Below are positions 8,294 to 17,394 of a stretch of DNA of 64,000 bases, piece by piece. The stretch covers positions 310,001 through 374,000 of the forward strand of contig NZ_JABFFR010000007.1 in assembly GCF_013423485.1 (NCBI RefSeq). Direction: 5' to 3'. The notes below the pieces were generated by a model, which saw only the letters and a list, made by a program, of their open reading frames with translations, made no database searches and had not been told where the DNA came from. Made by a program: the position numbers and the translations under genes. This stretch comes from Azospirillum oleiclasticum. GTDB lineage: Bacteria; Pseudomonadota; Alphaproteobacteria; Azospirillales; Azospirillaceae. Position 1 is the first letter of the stretch. Every line of letters starts with the position of its first letter.

Positions 8294-9766
8294 ATGAGTT
8301 CGGCGACCGACACACAGCCCGAGGTCACGAAGCGCGCTTCCGCCCCCCTCTACGCGAAGCACGCCAAGATCTACCCCAAGAAGGTGACCGGCCCGTTCCG
8401 CCGGTTGAAATGGGCTGTGCTCGTCGCCCTGCTCGGTATCTACTACATCCTGCCCTGGATCCGCTGGGACCGCGGCCCGAACGCACCCGATCAAGCCGTT
8501 CTGCTCGATCTGGAGGGCCGACGATTCTATCTCTTCTTCATCGAACTGTGGCCGCAGCAAATCTACTACCTCACCGGGGCGCTCATCCTCGCCTCGGTGG
8601 GGCTCTTCCTCGCCACGTCGCTGGCCGGGCGTGTCTGGTGCGGCTACGCCTGCCCGCAGACGGTGTGGACCGACCTTTATGTCTGGGTGGAGCGCCTGTT
8701 CGAAGGCGAACGCGGGGATCGCATCCGCATGGACCAGGGCAAATGGACCCTGAACAAGCTCTGGCGGAAGGCGGCGAAGAACGCCGCGTGGATCCTGATC
8801 GCGTTCGCCACCGGCGGCGCCTGGATCTTCTACTTCACCGACGCGCCGACGCTGGCGTGGGATCTCGTGACGCTGAATGCGTCGAGCACGGCGGTGTGGT
8901 TCATCCTGCTCTTCACCGGCACCACCTACCTGCTGGCCGGATTCGCGCGTGAGCAGGTCTGCATCTACATGTGCCCGTGGCCGCGCTTCCAGTCGGCGAT
9001 GACCGACGAGGACAGCCTGGTCGTCACCTACCGCGAGTACCGCGGCGAGGGGCGGGCGCATCTGCGCAAGACCCAGAGCTGGGAGGAGCGCAAGGCGGAC
9101 GGGCACGGCGACTGCATCGACTGCAACGCCTGTTACCATGCCTGCCCGACGGGGGTGGACATCCGCGAGGGCAGCCAGCTCGCCTGCATCGGCTGCGGCC
9201 TGTGCATCGACGCCTGCGACGAGATCATGACGAAGATCGGCCGGCCCAAGGGGCTGATCGCCTTCGACACGCAGAACAACCTCGTCTCCATGGCGACCAC
9301 CGGCAAGAAGGCGGTCTACAAGCTGGTCCGCCCGCGCACGATCATCTACTCGCTGCTGATGGTCGTGGTGTCCGGCATGATCGCGGCGGGGCTGGTCCTG
9401 AAGCCCAGCCTGGACATCAGCGTGCTTCGCGACCGGGCGCCGCTGTTCGTGGCGCTGGCCGACGGGTCGGTTCGCAACGCCTACACCTTCAAGATTTCCA
9501 ACATGACCCGCGACTCGCGCGACTACACACTGACGGCCTCGGGTCTGGCCGGCATCGAGCTGTCGGTGGCGGGCGAGCATCAGTCGGACAGCGCCGCGCG
9601 ACTCCGCCTCAGCGCGGCCCCCGACCAGGTGGCGACCTACCGCATCTTCGTGACGGTGCCGCGCGCCTCGGTGACGGCGGCGTCCGTGCCGCTCACGCTG
9701 ACGCTCACCACCGCCGGCGGCGACGGCGACTCCTACAAGACGGTCTTCATGGGGCCGGCCAACTGA
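8294..9766 (+). CDS. ccoG: cytochrome c oxidase accessory protein CcoG/FixG
   Basis: CcoG is a membrane Fe-S protein that acts as a cupric reductase during assembly of the CuB centre of cbb3 oxidase. The 490 residues contain several helices in the first half, the motif WCGYACPQTVW, and two ferredoxin-like clusters at roughly residues 274-311 (CIDCNACYHACPTGVDI and CIGCGLCIDACDEI). An Ig-like C-terminal domain typical of FixG lies beyond a helix near residues 355-375. ATG 8294 is chosen because the SSATDTQPEV leader is short and family-like. It heads the ccoGHIS set. Confidence 0.96.
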   Translation: MSSATDTQPEVTKRASAPLYAKHAKIYPKKVTGPFRRLKWAVLVALLGIYYILPWIRWDRGPNAPDQAVLLDLEGRRFYLFFIELWPQQIYYLTGALILASVGLFLATSLAGRVWCGYACPQTVWTDLYVWVERLFEGERGDRIRMDQGKWTLNKLWRKAAKNAAWILIAFATGGAWIFYFTDAPTLAWDLVTLNASSTAVWFILLFTGTTYLLAGFAREQVCIYMCPWPRFQSAMTDEDSLVVTYREYRGEGRAHLRKTQSWEERKADGHGDCIDCNACYHACPTGVDIREGSQLACIGCGLCIDACDEIMTKIGRPKGLIAFDTQNNLVSMATTGKKAVYKLVRPRTIIYSLLMVVVSGMIAAGLVLKPSLDISVLRDRAPLFVALADGSVRNAYTFKISNMTRDSRDYTLTASGLAGIELSVAGEHQSDSAARLRLSAAPDQVATYRIFVTVPRASVTAASVPLTLTLTTAGGDGDSYKTVFMGPAN

Positions 9767-9817
9767 CCGGCCCCGCCACTTCCCACCATCACCGCCCCGA
9801 AACCAGGGAACGAGACG

Positions 9818-10354
9818 ATGACGAGCATCACCACAGACGCCGCGGTCGCCACCGGCGGGCCGCGGGGAAGCGGTCGCCGGAAACGCCAGCCGGGCTGGTT
9901 CATTCCCTGGCTGTTCGTGGCCTTCTTCGGGGTGGTGGTGGCCGCCAACGGCATCATGGTCTATGTCGCCATGACCACCTACACGGGACTGGAGACCGAC
10001 AACCACTACCTGAAAGGTCTCCATTACAACGCCGCGCTGGAAGGGGCCCGCGCCCAGACCGAGCGTGGCTGGAAGGTGGATCTGGCCTTCCAGTCCCAGG
10101 CCCCGCGCAAGGGCATCGTCAGCGTCACCCTGCGTGACCGCTACGGCAACCTGCTGACCGGCAGCGTGGTCAAGGCCGCCTTCATCCGACCGACCAGCGC
10201 CAACCATGACGTGGCGCTGGAGCTGCCCTATCTGGGCGACGGCCGCTACGGCACCGATGTGGAGCTGCCGTTCAGCGGCAACTGGGACCTGCGGCTGACC
10301 ATCGACCACTCCACCGGCGACTACCAGAACCAGCAGCGCGTCTGGGTGAAGTAG
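9818..10354 (+). CDS. ccoH: FixH/CcoH cbb3 oxidase assembly protein
   Basis: FixH is a membrane-anchored assembly factor of cbb3 oxidase that works with the CcoI copper ATPase. The 178 residues show a basic N-terminal segment, one transmembrane helix at about residues 28-51 (GWFIPWLFVAFFGVVVAANG), then a periplasmic immunoglobulin-like domain including GLETDNHYLKGLHYN and the end NWDLRLTIDHSTGDYQNQ. ATG 9818 lies after an ACGAGACG stretch, 51 bp after ccoG. Its stop lies one base before the start of ccoI. Confidence 0.95.
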   Translation: MTSITTDAAVATGGPRGSGRRKRQPGWFIPWLFVAFFGVVVAANGIMVYVAMTTYTGLETDNHYLKGLHYNAALEGARAQTERGWKVDLAFQSQAPRKGIVSVTLRDRYGNLLTGSVVKAAFIRPTSANHDVALELPYLGDGRYGTDVELPFSGNWDLRLTIDHSTGDYQNQQRVWVK

Positions 10355-10355
10355 C

Positions 10356-12806
10356 ATGGCCGACTGCCTGCACTGCGGCCAGCCCCTGGGGGCGGAGCGG
10401 GTCGGCGAGGGCTTCTGCTGCACCGGCTGCGCCGCCGCCTACGACCTTGTCCGCGGGCTGGGGCTGGAGCGTTATTACGAGCGCCGCTGCGTCGATCCCA
10501 ACGCCCGGCCCCTGCGGCCGGACGAGGAAGCCGCGACGATCGACTGCACCGCCCACGCCAGACCCACGGGAAAGGGCACGCACGCCCTGAACCTGATGGT
10601 GGACGGGCTGCAATGCGGCGCCTGCGTGTGGCTGATCGAGACGGCGCTGCGCCGCCAGCATGGCGTCGTCCACGCGCGGCTCAACATGACGACGCGGCGC
10701 CTGAGCGTGGAGTGGCGGCCGGAGGAGACCGATGCCAACGCGGTCGTCGGCACCCTCACCCGCCTCGGCTACCGCGCGATGCCCTTCGATCCGGAGAAAC
10801 TGGGCCAGGTGCAGCGCCGCGGCGAGACGGAGCTGTTGCGCTGCATGGCGGTCGCCGGTTTCGCCGCCGGCAACGTGATGCTGCTCAGCGTGTCGGTGTG
10901 GGCGGGCCACAGCCAGGGCATGGGACCGGCCACACGTGATCTCATGCATTGGTTGTCGGCGCTGATCTGCCTGCCGGCCATCGCCTTCGCCGTCCGCCCC
11001 TTCGCCCGCTCCGCCCTCCAGGCGCTGGCCAACCGCCGCACCAACATGGATGTGCCGATCACCATCGGCGTCCTGCTGGCGACCGGCATGAGCCTGTTCG
11101 AGACCATCGACAGCGGCCCGCACGCCTATTTCGATGGCGCGGTGATGCTGCTGTTCTTCCTGCTGATCGGCCGTTACCTCGACCAGCGCGCCCGCGGCCG
11201 TGCGCGCTCCGCGGCCGAGCACATGCTTGGGCTCGGCGCCCAGGCGGTGACCGTGATCGGGGCGGACGGGCGCACGGCGGCGGTGCGGCCAGAACAGGTG
11301 CGGCCCGGCGACACGGTGCTGGTGGCGGTCGGCGAGCGGGTGCCGGTGGACGGCACCGTCAGCGACGGCGTGTCGGATCTCGACACCGCGCTCATCACCG
11401 GCGAAACGGTGCCCAACGCCGTCAAACGCGGCGACCGGGTCTTCGCCGGCATGCTGAACTTGTCCGCCCCGCTGCGGCTCACCGTGGACGCGGTGGGGGA
11501 GGGCACGCTCCTGGCCGAGATCGTGCGGTTGATGGAGGTGGCGGAGCAGGGCCGCGCCCGCTTCGTGGCGCTCGCCGACCGCGTGTCCCGCCTCTACGCC
11601 CCGGTGGTGCATCTGGCGGCACTCGGCACCTTCCTGGCCTGGGTGTTCCTGGGGGGGGTGGCGTGGCAGGACGGGCTGATGAACGCCGTCGCCGTGCTGA
11701 TCATCACCTGCCCCTGCGCGCTGGCGCTGGCGGTGCCGGTGGTGCAGGTGATCGCCAGTGGCCGGCTGATGCGCGCCGGCGTGCTGCTGAAATCCGCCAC
11801 CGCGCTGGAGCGGCTGGCCGAGATCGACACGGTGGTGTTCGACAAGACGGGCACCCTGACCGAGGGGCGGCCCGAGCCGCTGCTGGACGGGGTGGCGGAG
11901 GAGGACCGCCGGCTCGCGGCGTCCATGGCCGGGGCCAGCCGTCATCCGCTGGCCCGCGCGCTGGCCGCTGCCGTTCCCGGCGTGCCGGTGGCGACGGAGG
12001 TGCGTGAGGTTGCCGGCGCCGGTCTCCTCCTCGACACCGCGGAGGGCACGGTGCGGCTGGGCAGCCGCCGCTTCACCGGCGCGCCGGACGACGCCGAGGA
12101 GGCCGTCGGGCCCGAGCTGTGGCTGGCCCGTCCGGGCGCCTCCCCGGTGCGCATCACCTTCCACGACGCGCCGCGGACCGACGCCGCCGCTGTGATCGCC
12201 GGGTTGACGGCCCGCGGCATCCGGGTGGCGCTTCTGTCCGGCGATCGCCGGGGGGCGGTCACCGCCATGGCGGAGCGTCTGGGCATCACCGACTGGCAGG
12301 CCGAGCGCACCCCCGCCGACAAGGTGGAGGCGCTGGCCGCCCTGGTGGCGCAGGGCCGCCGGGTGCTGATGGTCGGCGACGGGCTCAACGACGCCCCGGC
12401 GCTCGCCGCCGCCACCGTGTCCATGTCGCCCTCGACCGCGGTGGATGTCAGCCAGACCGCGGCGGACGCCGTGTTCCAGGGCCGCCGCCTCGTTCCGATC
12501 CTGGAGGCGATCGAGGTGGCGCGGCGGTCGGGCGTGCTGGTCCGCCAGAACATCGGGATCGCCATCGTCTACAACGTCTTCGCGGTGCCGCTGGCGATGG
12601 GTGGCATGCTGACGCCGCTGCTCGCGGCACTGGCCATGTCCTCCTCCTCGCTGATCGTCATCGCCAATGCGCTGCGGCTGGGCCGCGGCCGTGTCGTCAA
12701 GGAACCCCCGCATGACCGAGCTTCTCTATCTGATCGCGGCCGCCCTCAGCCTGGGGCTCCTGGGTCTGGTGGCGTTCCTGTGGGCACTCAGGTCCGGGCA
12801 GTTTGA
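10356..12806 (+). CDS. ccoI: P1B-type copper-transporting ATPase CcoI/FixI
   Basis: CcoI exports copper across the cytoplasmic membrane for insertion into cbb3 oxidase. In order: an N-terminal cysteine cluster (CLHCGQ ... CCTGCAA, residues 4-30), a heavy-metal-associated domain with CGAC near residue 87, eight membrane helices with the CPC motif at about 452 (ITCPCALALAVPV), the phosphorylation site D496 in DKTGTLTEG, and GDGLNDAPAL. The frame runs 95 nt into ccoS, so its last 31 residues (from about KEPPHDR) are encoded over ccoS in another frame and are Pro/Gly/Arg-rich rather than family-like. The length of 816 is at the upper end. Confidence 0.95.
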   Translation: MADCLHCGQPLGAERVGEGFCCTGCAAAYDLVRGLGLERYYERRCVDPNARPLRPDEEAATIDCTAHARPTGKGTHALNLMVDGLQCGACVWLIETALRRQHGVVHARLNMTTRRLSVEWRPEETDANAVVGTLTRLGYRAMPFDPEKLGQVQRRGETELLRCMAVAGFAAGNVMLLSVSVWAGHSQGMGPATRDLMHWLSALICLPAIAFAVRPFARSALQALANRRTNMDVPITIGVLLATGMSLFETIDSGPHAYFDGAVMLLFFLLIGRYLDQRARGRARSAAEHMLGLGAQAVTVIGADGRTAAVRPEQVRPGDTVLVAVGERVPVDGTVSDGVSDLDTALITGETVPNAVKRGDRVFAGMLNLSAPLRLTVDAVGEGTLLAEIVRLMEVAEQGRARFVALADRVSRLYAPVVHLAALGTFLAWVFLGGVAWQDGLMNAVAVLIITCPCALALAVPVVQVIASGRLMRAGVLLKSATALERLAEIDTVVFDKTGTLTEGRPEPLLDGVAEEDRRLAASMAGASRHPLARALAAAVPGVPVATEVREVAGAGLLLDTAEGTVRLGSRRFTGAPDDAEEAVGPELWLARPGASPVRITFHDAPRTDAAAVIAGLTARGIRVALLSGDRRGAVTAMAERLGITDWQAERTPADKVEALAALVAQGRRVLMVGDGLNDAPALAAATVSMSPSTAVDVSQTAADAVFQGRRLVPILEAIEVARRSGVLVRQNIGIAIVYNVFAVPLAMGGMLTPLLAALAMSSSSLIVIANALRLGRGRVVKEPPHDRASLSDRGRPQPGAPGSGGVPVGTQVRAV

Positions 12807-12897
12807 CGACCTCGATGGTGCCGCCCACCGCATCCTGTTCGATGACGACCCGCCACCGGGATCGGGTGATACGGACAGGAGTCGACCGACACATTGA
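12712..12897 (+). CDS. ccoS: cbb3 oxidase maturation protein CcoS/FixS
   Basis: CcoS is a small membrane protein needed for cofactor insertion into CcoN. The 61 residues show one helix (LLYLIAAALSLGLLGLVAFLWAL) followed by the family signature SGQFDDLDGAAHRILFDDD. It starts within the 3' end of ccoI, overlapping by 95 nt, which is longer than the usual few bases. The signature after the helix is conserved, so ccoS is the real frame in the overlap and the ccoI tail is the flexible one. Confidence 0.94.
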   Translation: MTELLYLIAAALSLGLLGLVAFLWALRSGQFDDLDGAAHRILFDDDPPPGSGDTDRSRPTH

Positions 12898-12960
12898 ATC
12901 CAACCGACACGTTGAAGTGGTGCGGCGGTGGCAATAAAGCGATTGGTTCCACAGCCCAGT

Positions 12961-12974
12961 TGCGAAATTTCGCA
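12961..12974. promoter_or_regulatory. perfect 14-bp palindrome upstream of the fnrN-like gene
   Basis: TGCGAAATTTCGCA is an exact inverted repeat 41 bp before ATG 13015 and 63 bp after ccoS. It does not fit the FNR/FixK consensus. It may be an operator for another regulator of the fnrN-like gene, or a chance dyad. A pair of similar direct repeats (CCGACACATTGAA and CCGACACGTTGAA) lies just upstream, over the ccoS stop. Confidence 0.4.
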
Positions 12975-13014
12975 TTTGTGACCATGATGGGTGCATCGTT
13001 CCGTAAGAGGCTGG

Positions 13015-13761
13015 ATGCCGCCCATGCCCCCGTTCGATATGGGGCGCGCTCGCGAGAAGAGTGCGCAGACCGAATCGCACCCGTGTGGCGCATGTCCCGT
13101 GCGCAGCCTGACGGTGTGCGCCGCGCTGGAGCCGGACGAACTGCGGCGGCTTGCGGACATCCTGCAGACCATGCGCGTCGACTCCAGCCAGACCCTGTTC
13201 TCCGAAGGTGACGCCGCCGATGCGCTCTACAACGTCACAGCGGGGACGGTGAAGCTGTACAAGTTGTTGCCCGACGGGCGGCGGCAGATCACAGGTTTCC
13301 TGGTCACCGGGGATTTCCTCGGCCTCGCCGTCAACGAGAGCTACGCCTACACGGCGGAGACGGTGACCACCACCACGCTCTGCCGGTTCCCGCGCCGCAA
13401 GATGGAAACGCTGCTCGACGAGTTCCCGAAGATGCAGCGGCGCCTGTTCTCCATGGCGTCGAACGAACTGGCGGCGGCGCAGGACCAGATGCTGTTGCTC
13501 GGCCGCAAGACGGCGAAGGAGAAGATCTGTTCCTTCCTGCTGATGCTGTCGCAGCGCGCCGCCCGCCGCGGCCACAAGGACAACCCCGTCTTCGTGCCGA
13601 TGAGCCGCGCCGACATCGCCGACTATCTGGGGCTGACCACCGAAACCGTCAGCCGGACCTTCACCCAGCTCAAGACCTCCGGCGCGATTTCGCTTCAGGA
13701 GGGCAACAAGATCCTGATCGCCGACATGGACGTCATCTACGACATGGCGGAAGGCAGTTGA
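13015..13761 (+). CDS. fnrN: FnrN-type Crp/Fnr transcriptional regulator with Fe-S cysteines
   Basis: This is an oxygen-responsive Crp/Fnr regulator. Cysteines C24, C27 and C35 (CGACPVRSLTVC) plus C123 (TTLCRFPR) form the expected four ligands of an oxygen-labile 4Fe-4S cluster, so it senses oxygen directly, unlike FixK. A cyclic-nucleotide-like beta-roll and dimer helix follow. The recognition helix holds TTETVSRTFTQL, whose E-xx-SR residues match FNR and predict binding to TTGAT-N4-ATCAA. ATG 13015 has AAGAGG just upstream; ATGs at 12991 and 13024 are alternatives. Its position after ccoGHIS, with an FNR box before ccoN, argues that it controls this block. Confidence 0.9.
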   Translation: MPPMPPFDMGRAREKSAQTESHPCGACPVRSLTVCAALEPDELRRLADILQTMRVDSSQTLFSEGDAADALYNVTAGTVKLYKLLPDGRRQITGFLVTGDFLGLAVNESYAYTAETVTTTTLCRFPRRKMETLLDEFPKMQRRLFSMASNELAAAQDQMLLLGRKTAKEKICSFLLMLSQRAARRGHKDNPVFVPMSRADIADYLGLTTETVSRTFTQLKTSGAISLQEGNKILIADMDVIYDMAEGS

Positions 13762-13786
13762 CGCCTCCGGGTGTCCTGGCCGCGGC

Positions 13787-14824
13787 TTGACCATCGTGCC
13801 GCGTCCGGGGCCGCGCAACCTGATCACCGATGTCGACGGCATCCGCGTGGGCAACGCGGAGGACACGCGCGCGTGGTCCGGCACCACGGTGGTCCTCCCC
13901 GACCGGGCGGCGGTGGCCGCGGTGGACGTGCGCGGCGGCGGGCCGGGCACGCGGGAAACCGACGCGCTGTCACCGACGGGGCTGGTGCAGGCGGTTGACG
14001 CGGTGGTGCTGACCGGCGGCTCCGCCTTCGGGCTGGACGCGGCGTCGGGCGCCATGGGCTGGCTGGCGGCGCGCGGGCGTGGGTTCGAGGTGCGGGGCCA
14101 CCGCGTGCCCATCGTGCCGGCGGCCGTGCTGTTCGACCTTGCCAACGGTGGCGACAAGGGCTGGGGGGCGACCCCGCCCTACCGCGTCCTGGCGGAACGG
14201 GCGCTCGAGTCGGCGTCGGCGGATGTCGCGCTGGGCAACGCCGGGGCCGGGCTGGGAGCCAAGGCCGGCGATCTCAAGGGGGGACTCGGCAGCGCCTCGC
14301 TGGTGGACGATGACGGGGTGCAGGTCGGCGCCCTGGTCGCCGCCAACCCGGTGGGGTCGGTGGTGATGCCGGGCCAGCCCACCCTGTGGGCCTGGGCCTT
14401 CGAGCTGGACGGCGAGATGGGCGGCCAGCCGCTTCCCACCGGCCCGGCCACGCCCGACCCGGTGACGCCCGCCCCGGCGCGGCAGGCGCCCGGCGCCAAC
14501 ACCACCATCGGGGTGGTGGCGGTCAACGCCGACCTGACTCGGGCGGAGGCGATGCGGGTCGCCATCATGGCGCAGGACGGTCTGGCCCGCGCGGTGCGCC
14601 CGGCGCACACACCCTTCGATGGAGACACGCTGTTCGTGCTCGCCACCGGCACCCATCCGCTGGGGCAGGACCGTCCCGCCGCCATCGCCCGGCTGGGCGC
14701 CATGGCCGCCGACTGCGTGGCCCGGTCCATCGGCCGCGGCGTGTACGAGGCCGAATCGCTTGGGAACTACCCGTCCTACCGCGAGCGGTTCGGGGCGGTG
14801 CTCGCGTCGCGCGGTGGGGACTGA
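13787..14824 (+). CDS. P1 family peptidase (DmpA/L-aminopeptidase type)
   Basis: This 345-residue protein belongs to the P1 family of self-cleaving N-terminal-nucleophile aminopeptidases. The substrate-loop motif LTGGSAFGLDAASGAM lies near residues 75-90. The presumed self-cleavage site, with the nucleophile of the small chain, is in GANTTIGVVAVNAD near residues 236-249. The open frame begins with a TTG at 13787, the only plausible start giving the family N-terminus (NLITDVDGIRVGNAED). It follows the fnrN-like gene by 25 bp and precedes a peptide-type ABC importer, so a joint role in using imported D- or beta-amino peptides is possible but inferred. Confidence 0.88.
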   Translation: MTIVPRPGPRNLITDVDGIRVGNAEDTRAWSGTTVVLPDRAAVAAVDVRGGGPGTRETDALSPTGLVQAVDAVVLTGGSAFGLDAASGAMGWLAARGRGFEVRGHRVPIVPAAVLFDLANGGDKGWGATPPYRVLAERALESASADVALGNAGAGLGAKAGDLKGGLGSASLVDDDGVQVGALVAANPVGSVVMPGQPTLWAWAFELDGEMGGQPLPTGPATPDPVTPAPARQAPGANTTIGVVAVNADLTRAEAMRVAIMAQDGLARAVRPAHTPFDGDTLFVLATGTHPLGQDRPAAIARLGAMAADCVARSIGRGVYEAESLGNYPSYRERFGAVLASRGGD

Positions 14825-14927
14825 CCCCACCGACGCCCTTGAACGCGACGCGGTTGCACCGCATCATCCCCCCGCCTTTGAACGCGGGAATGCGCGCGGG
14901 CCAAATGATCCAGGGGAAGGAACACCG

Positions 14928-16427
14928 ATGCCGGTCACCACATGGCGGATCGCGGGCGCCCTTGCGGGCGCGGTCACGGCGGCTCTGGCGCTGCTGCCGG
15001 TTGCGGCCACGGCCCAGCCGCGCAACGAGCTGGTCGTCGGCATGCAGCTCGAACCCCCGCACCTCGATCCCACGGGCAGCGCCGCCGCGGCCATCGACGA
15101 GATCGTCTACGCCAACCTGTTCGAGCCGCTGGTCCGCGTCGATCAGAGCGGCGCCGTCGTGCCGGGGCTGGCCGAACGCTGGAGCGTCTCGCCGGACGGG
15201 CTGACCTACCGCTTCGAGCTGCGCCGGGGGGCGAAATTCCACGACGGCACGGCGCTCGATTCCGGCGACGTGAAGTTCACGCTGGACCGCGCCCGCGCCG
15301 CCGATTCGACCAACGCCCAGAAGGCCTACTTCACGCCGATCGCCAATGTGGAGACGCCGGACCCGCACACCGCGGTGGTGACCCTGTCGCGGCCGGACGG
15401 CCTGTTCCTGTTCCACATGGGCATGGGCGACTCGGTGATCGTGGCGCCGGAGAGTGCCGCCACCAACAAGCAGAAGCCGGTCGGCACCGGCCCCTTCAAG
15501 CTGGACCGCTGGGCCGCCGGCGACCGGGTGGTGCTGGTGCGCAACCCCGACTATGACGGGCCGAAGCCGGCACTGGAGCGGGTGACCTTCCGCTTCATCA
15601 ACGACCCGGCGGTGCAGGTGGCGTCGCTGCTGTCCGGCGACGTCGACACCATCCCGCAGTTCGGCGTCTACGAGCAGCTCGGCCAGTTCCGCAGCGACCC
15701 GCGCTTCACCGTCATGGAGGGCACCGGCGAGGGCGAGGCGATCCTGGCGACCAACAACGCCCGCAAGCCCTTCGACGACGTGCGGGTGCGCCGGGCCATG
15801 GCGCACGCCATCGACCGCAAGACGCTGATCGAGGGCGCCATGTTCGGCACCGCCAAGCCGATCGGCACGCATTTCGCGCCGCACCACCCGGCCTATGTGG
15901 ACCTCACCGGCCTCTACCCCTACGACGTGGCGAAGGCCAAGGCGCTGCTGGCCGAGGCCGGCCACCCCAACGGCTTCGAGGCGACGCTGCGCCTGCCGCC
16001 CCCGATCTACGCCCGCCGCTCCGGCGAGCTGGTTGCCGCCATGCTGGCCGAGGCCGGCATCCGGCTGAAGATCGAGAATGTCGAATGGGCGCAGTGGCTG
16101 GAGAAGGTCTACCGCGGCAAGGATTACGACCTGACCATCGTCGCCCACACCGAGCCGCTGGACATCGGCATCTACGGCCGCGACAACTATTACTTCAACT
16201 ACGACAGCCCGCGCTTCAAGGCCATCGACCAGCAGCTGGAGACGGTGCAGGAGGAGGGCAAGCGCAACGAGCTCTACGCCCAGCAGGAGCGCATCATCGC
16301 CGAAGACGCGGTGAACGGCTTCCTCTTCGTCATTCCGCAGATCACCGTGCAGAAGGCGGGCGTGCAGGGGATGTGGAAGAACCGCCCCCTGCAATCCACC
16401 GACGTGACGGGCGTGAGCTGGAAGTAA
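14928..16427 (+). CDS. ABC transporter substrate-binding protein, family 5 (peptide/nickel type)
   Basis: This is a periplasmic binding protein of the DppA/OppA family. A Sec signal peptide is clear (WRIAGALAGAVTAALALLPVAATAQP, cleavage after about residue 29). The mature protein starts with ELVVGMQLEPPHLDPTG, and the domain includes the usual KFHDGTALDSGDVKFTLDRA. The length of 499 residues is normal. A GGGGAAGGAA ribosome site precedes ATG 14928. Two permease genes follow in the same direction, but no ATPase gene follows them, so the complex must borrow ATPases encoded elsewhere. Ligand class (di- or oligopeptide, or another organic solute) is inferred. Confidence 0.93.
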   Translation: MPVTTWRIAGALAGAVTAALALLPVAATAQPRNELVVGMQLEPPHLDPTGSAAAAIDEIVYANLFEPLVRVDQSGAVVPGLAERWSVSPDGLTYRFELRRGAKFHDGTALDSGDVKFTLDRARAADSTNAQKAYFTPIANVETPDPHTAVVTLSRPDGLFLFHMGMGDSVIVAPESAATNKQKPVGTGPFKLDRWAAGDRVVLVRNPDYDGPKPALERVTFRFINDPAVQVASLLSGDVDTIPQFGVYEQLGQFRSDPRFTVMEGTGEGEAILATNNARKPFDDVRVRRAMAHAIDRKTLIEGAMFGTAKPIGTHFAPHHPAYVDLTGLYPYDVAKAKALLAEAGHPNGFEATLRLPPPIYARRSGELVAAMLAEAGIRLKIENVEWAQWLEKVYRGKDYDLTIVAHTEPLDIGIYGRDNYYFNYDSPRFKAIDQQLETVQEEGKRNELYAQQERIIAEDAVNGFLFVIPQITVQKAGVQGMWKNRPLQSTDVTGVSWK

Positions 16428-16446
16428 CGGCGTCGCGGCCCGCCCC

Positions 16447-17394
16447 GTGCTCGGCTTTCTCGCCCGCCGGCTGCTGTCGCTGGCGCTGACGGCGTGGCTG
16501 GCCACGGTCGTCGTCTTCGTGGTGCTGGAGGTGCTGCCCGGCGACCCGGCGCTGCTGATGCTGGGGACGGAGGCGCGGCCGGACACGCTGGCGGCGCTGC
16601 GCGACCAGATGGGGCTGGACCGGCCGGTGCTGGTCCGCTACGGCGGCTTCCTGGCCGGGCTGCTGAGCGGCGAGCTCGGCACCAGCCTGACCTACGCCCG
16701 GCCGGTGGCCGGGCTGGTGGCGGAGCGGATGGTGGTCACCGGGCCGCTGGCGCTGATGGCGCTGGCGCTTTCCACCGCCATCGCCGTTCCGCTGGGGTTG
16801 TGGGCGGCGGCGCGGCAGGGGCGGGCGGCGGACTGGGGCGTCATGGGCTTCGGCCAGCTCGGCATCGCCATTCCCGGCTTCTGGTTCGGCATCCTGCTGA
16901 TCCTGGCCTTTTCGGTGCAGCTTCGCTGGTTCTCGGCCGGCGGCTTTCCCGGCTGGCAGGACGGGGTGGGGCCGGGGCTGAAGGCGCTGCTGTTGCCGGC
17001 CGTGGCGCTGGCCCTACCGGAGGCCGCCATCCTCGCCCGCGTCACCCGCTCCGCCGTGCTCGACACGCTGCGGGAGGATTATGTGCGCACGGCGCGGGCC
17101 AAGGGGGTGGGGCGGGCGGCGGTGCTGTGGCGCCACGCCCTGCCGAACGCGCTGATCCCGGTGATGACGGTGCTGGGGTTGCAGTTCGCCTTCCTGGTGT
17201 CGGGCACCATCGTCATCGAGACCGTCTTCACCCTGCCGGGGCTGGGCCGGCTGGTCTATCAGGCCATCGGGCAGCGCGACCTGATCGTGGTGCGCGACGT
17301 GGTGGTTCTGCTGTCGGTGATGGTGGTGGCGGTCAACTTCTTGGTCGATGCGGCCTACGCGGTCATCGACCCGCGGCCGAAGGTGGAGGCATGA
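16447..17394 (+). CDS. ABC transporter permease, DppB type
   Basis: This 315-residue inner-membrane permease is of the DppB/OppB type, with six predicted helices. The first helix is at residues 9-30 (LALTAWLATVVVFVVLEVLPGDP), and the motif LPGDPALLMLGTEA typical of DppB follows. The ATPase-docking loop is REDYVRTARAKGVGRAAVLW. GTG 16447 begins LGFLARRLLSLAL, the normal DppB N-terminus. The gene overlaps the next permease gene by four bases (ATGA), so the two are coupled. Confidence 0.93.
   Translation: MLGFLARRLLSLALTAWLATVVVFVVLEVLPGDPALLMLGTEARPDTLAALRDQMGLDRPVLVRYGGFLAGLLSGELGTSLTYARPVAGLVAERMVVTGPLALMALALSTAIAVPLGLWAAARQGRAADWGVMGFGQLGIAIPGFWFGILLILAFSVQLRWFSAGGFPGWQDGVGPGLKALLLPAVALALPEAAILARVTRSAVLDTLREDYVRTARAKGVGRAAVLWRHALPNALIPVMTVLGLQFAFLVSGTIVIETVFTLPGLGRLVYQAIGQRDLIVVRDVVVLLSVMVVAVNFLVDAAYAVIDPRPKVEA

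Noticed and set aside
6926-10423. Minus-strand frame of 1165 codons across ccoP-ccoG-ccoH
   Set aside because: It runs opposite to well-supported cbb3 genes, is low-complexity, and reflects high GC content that removes stop codons.
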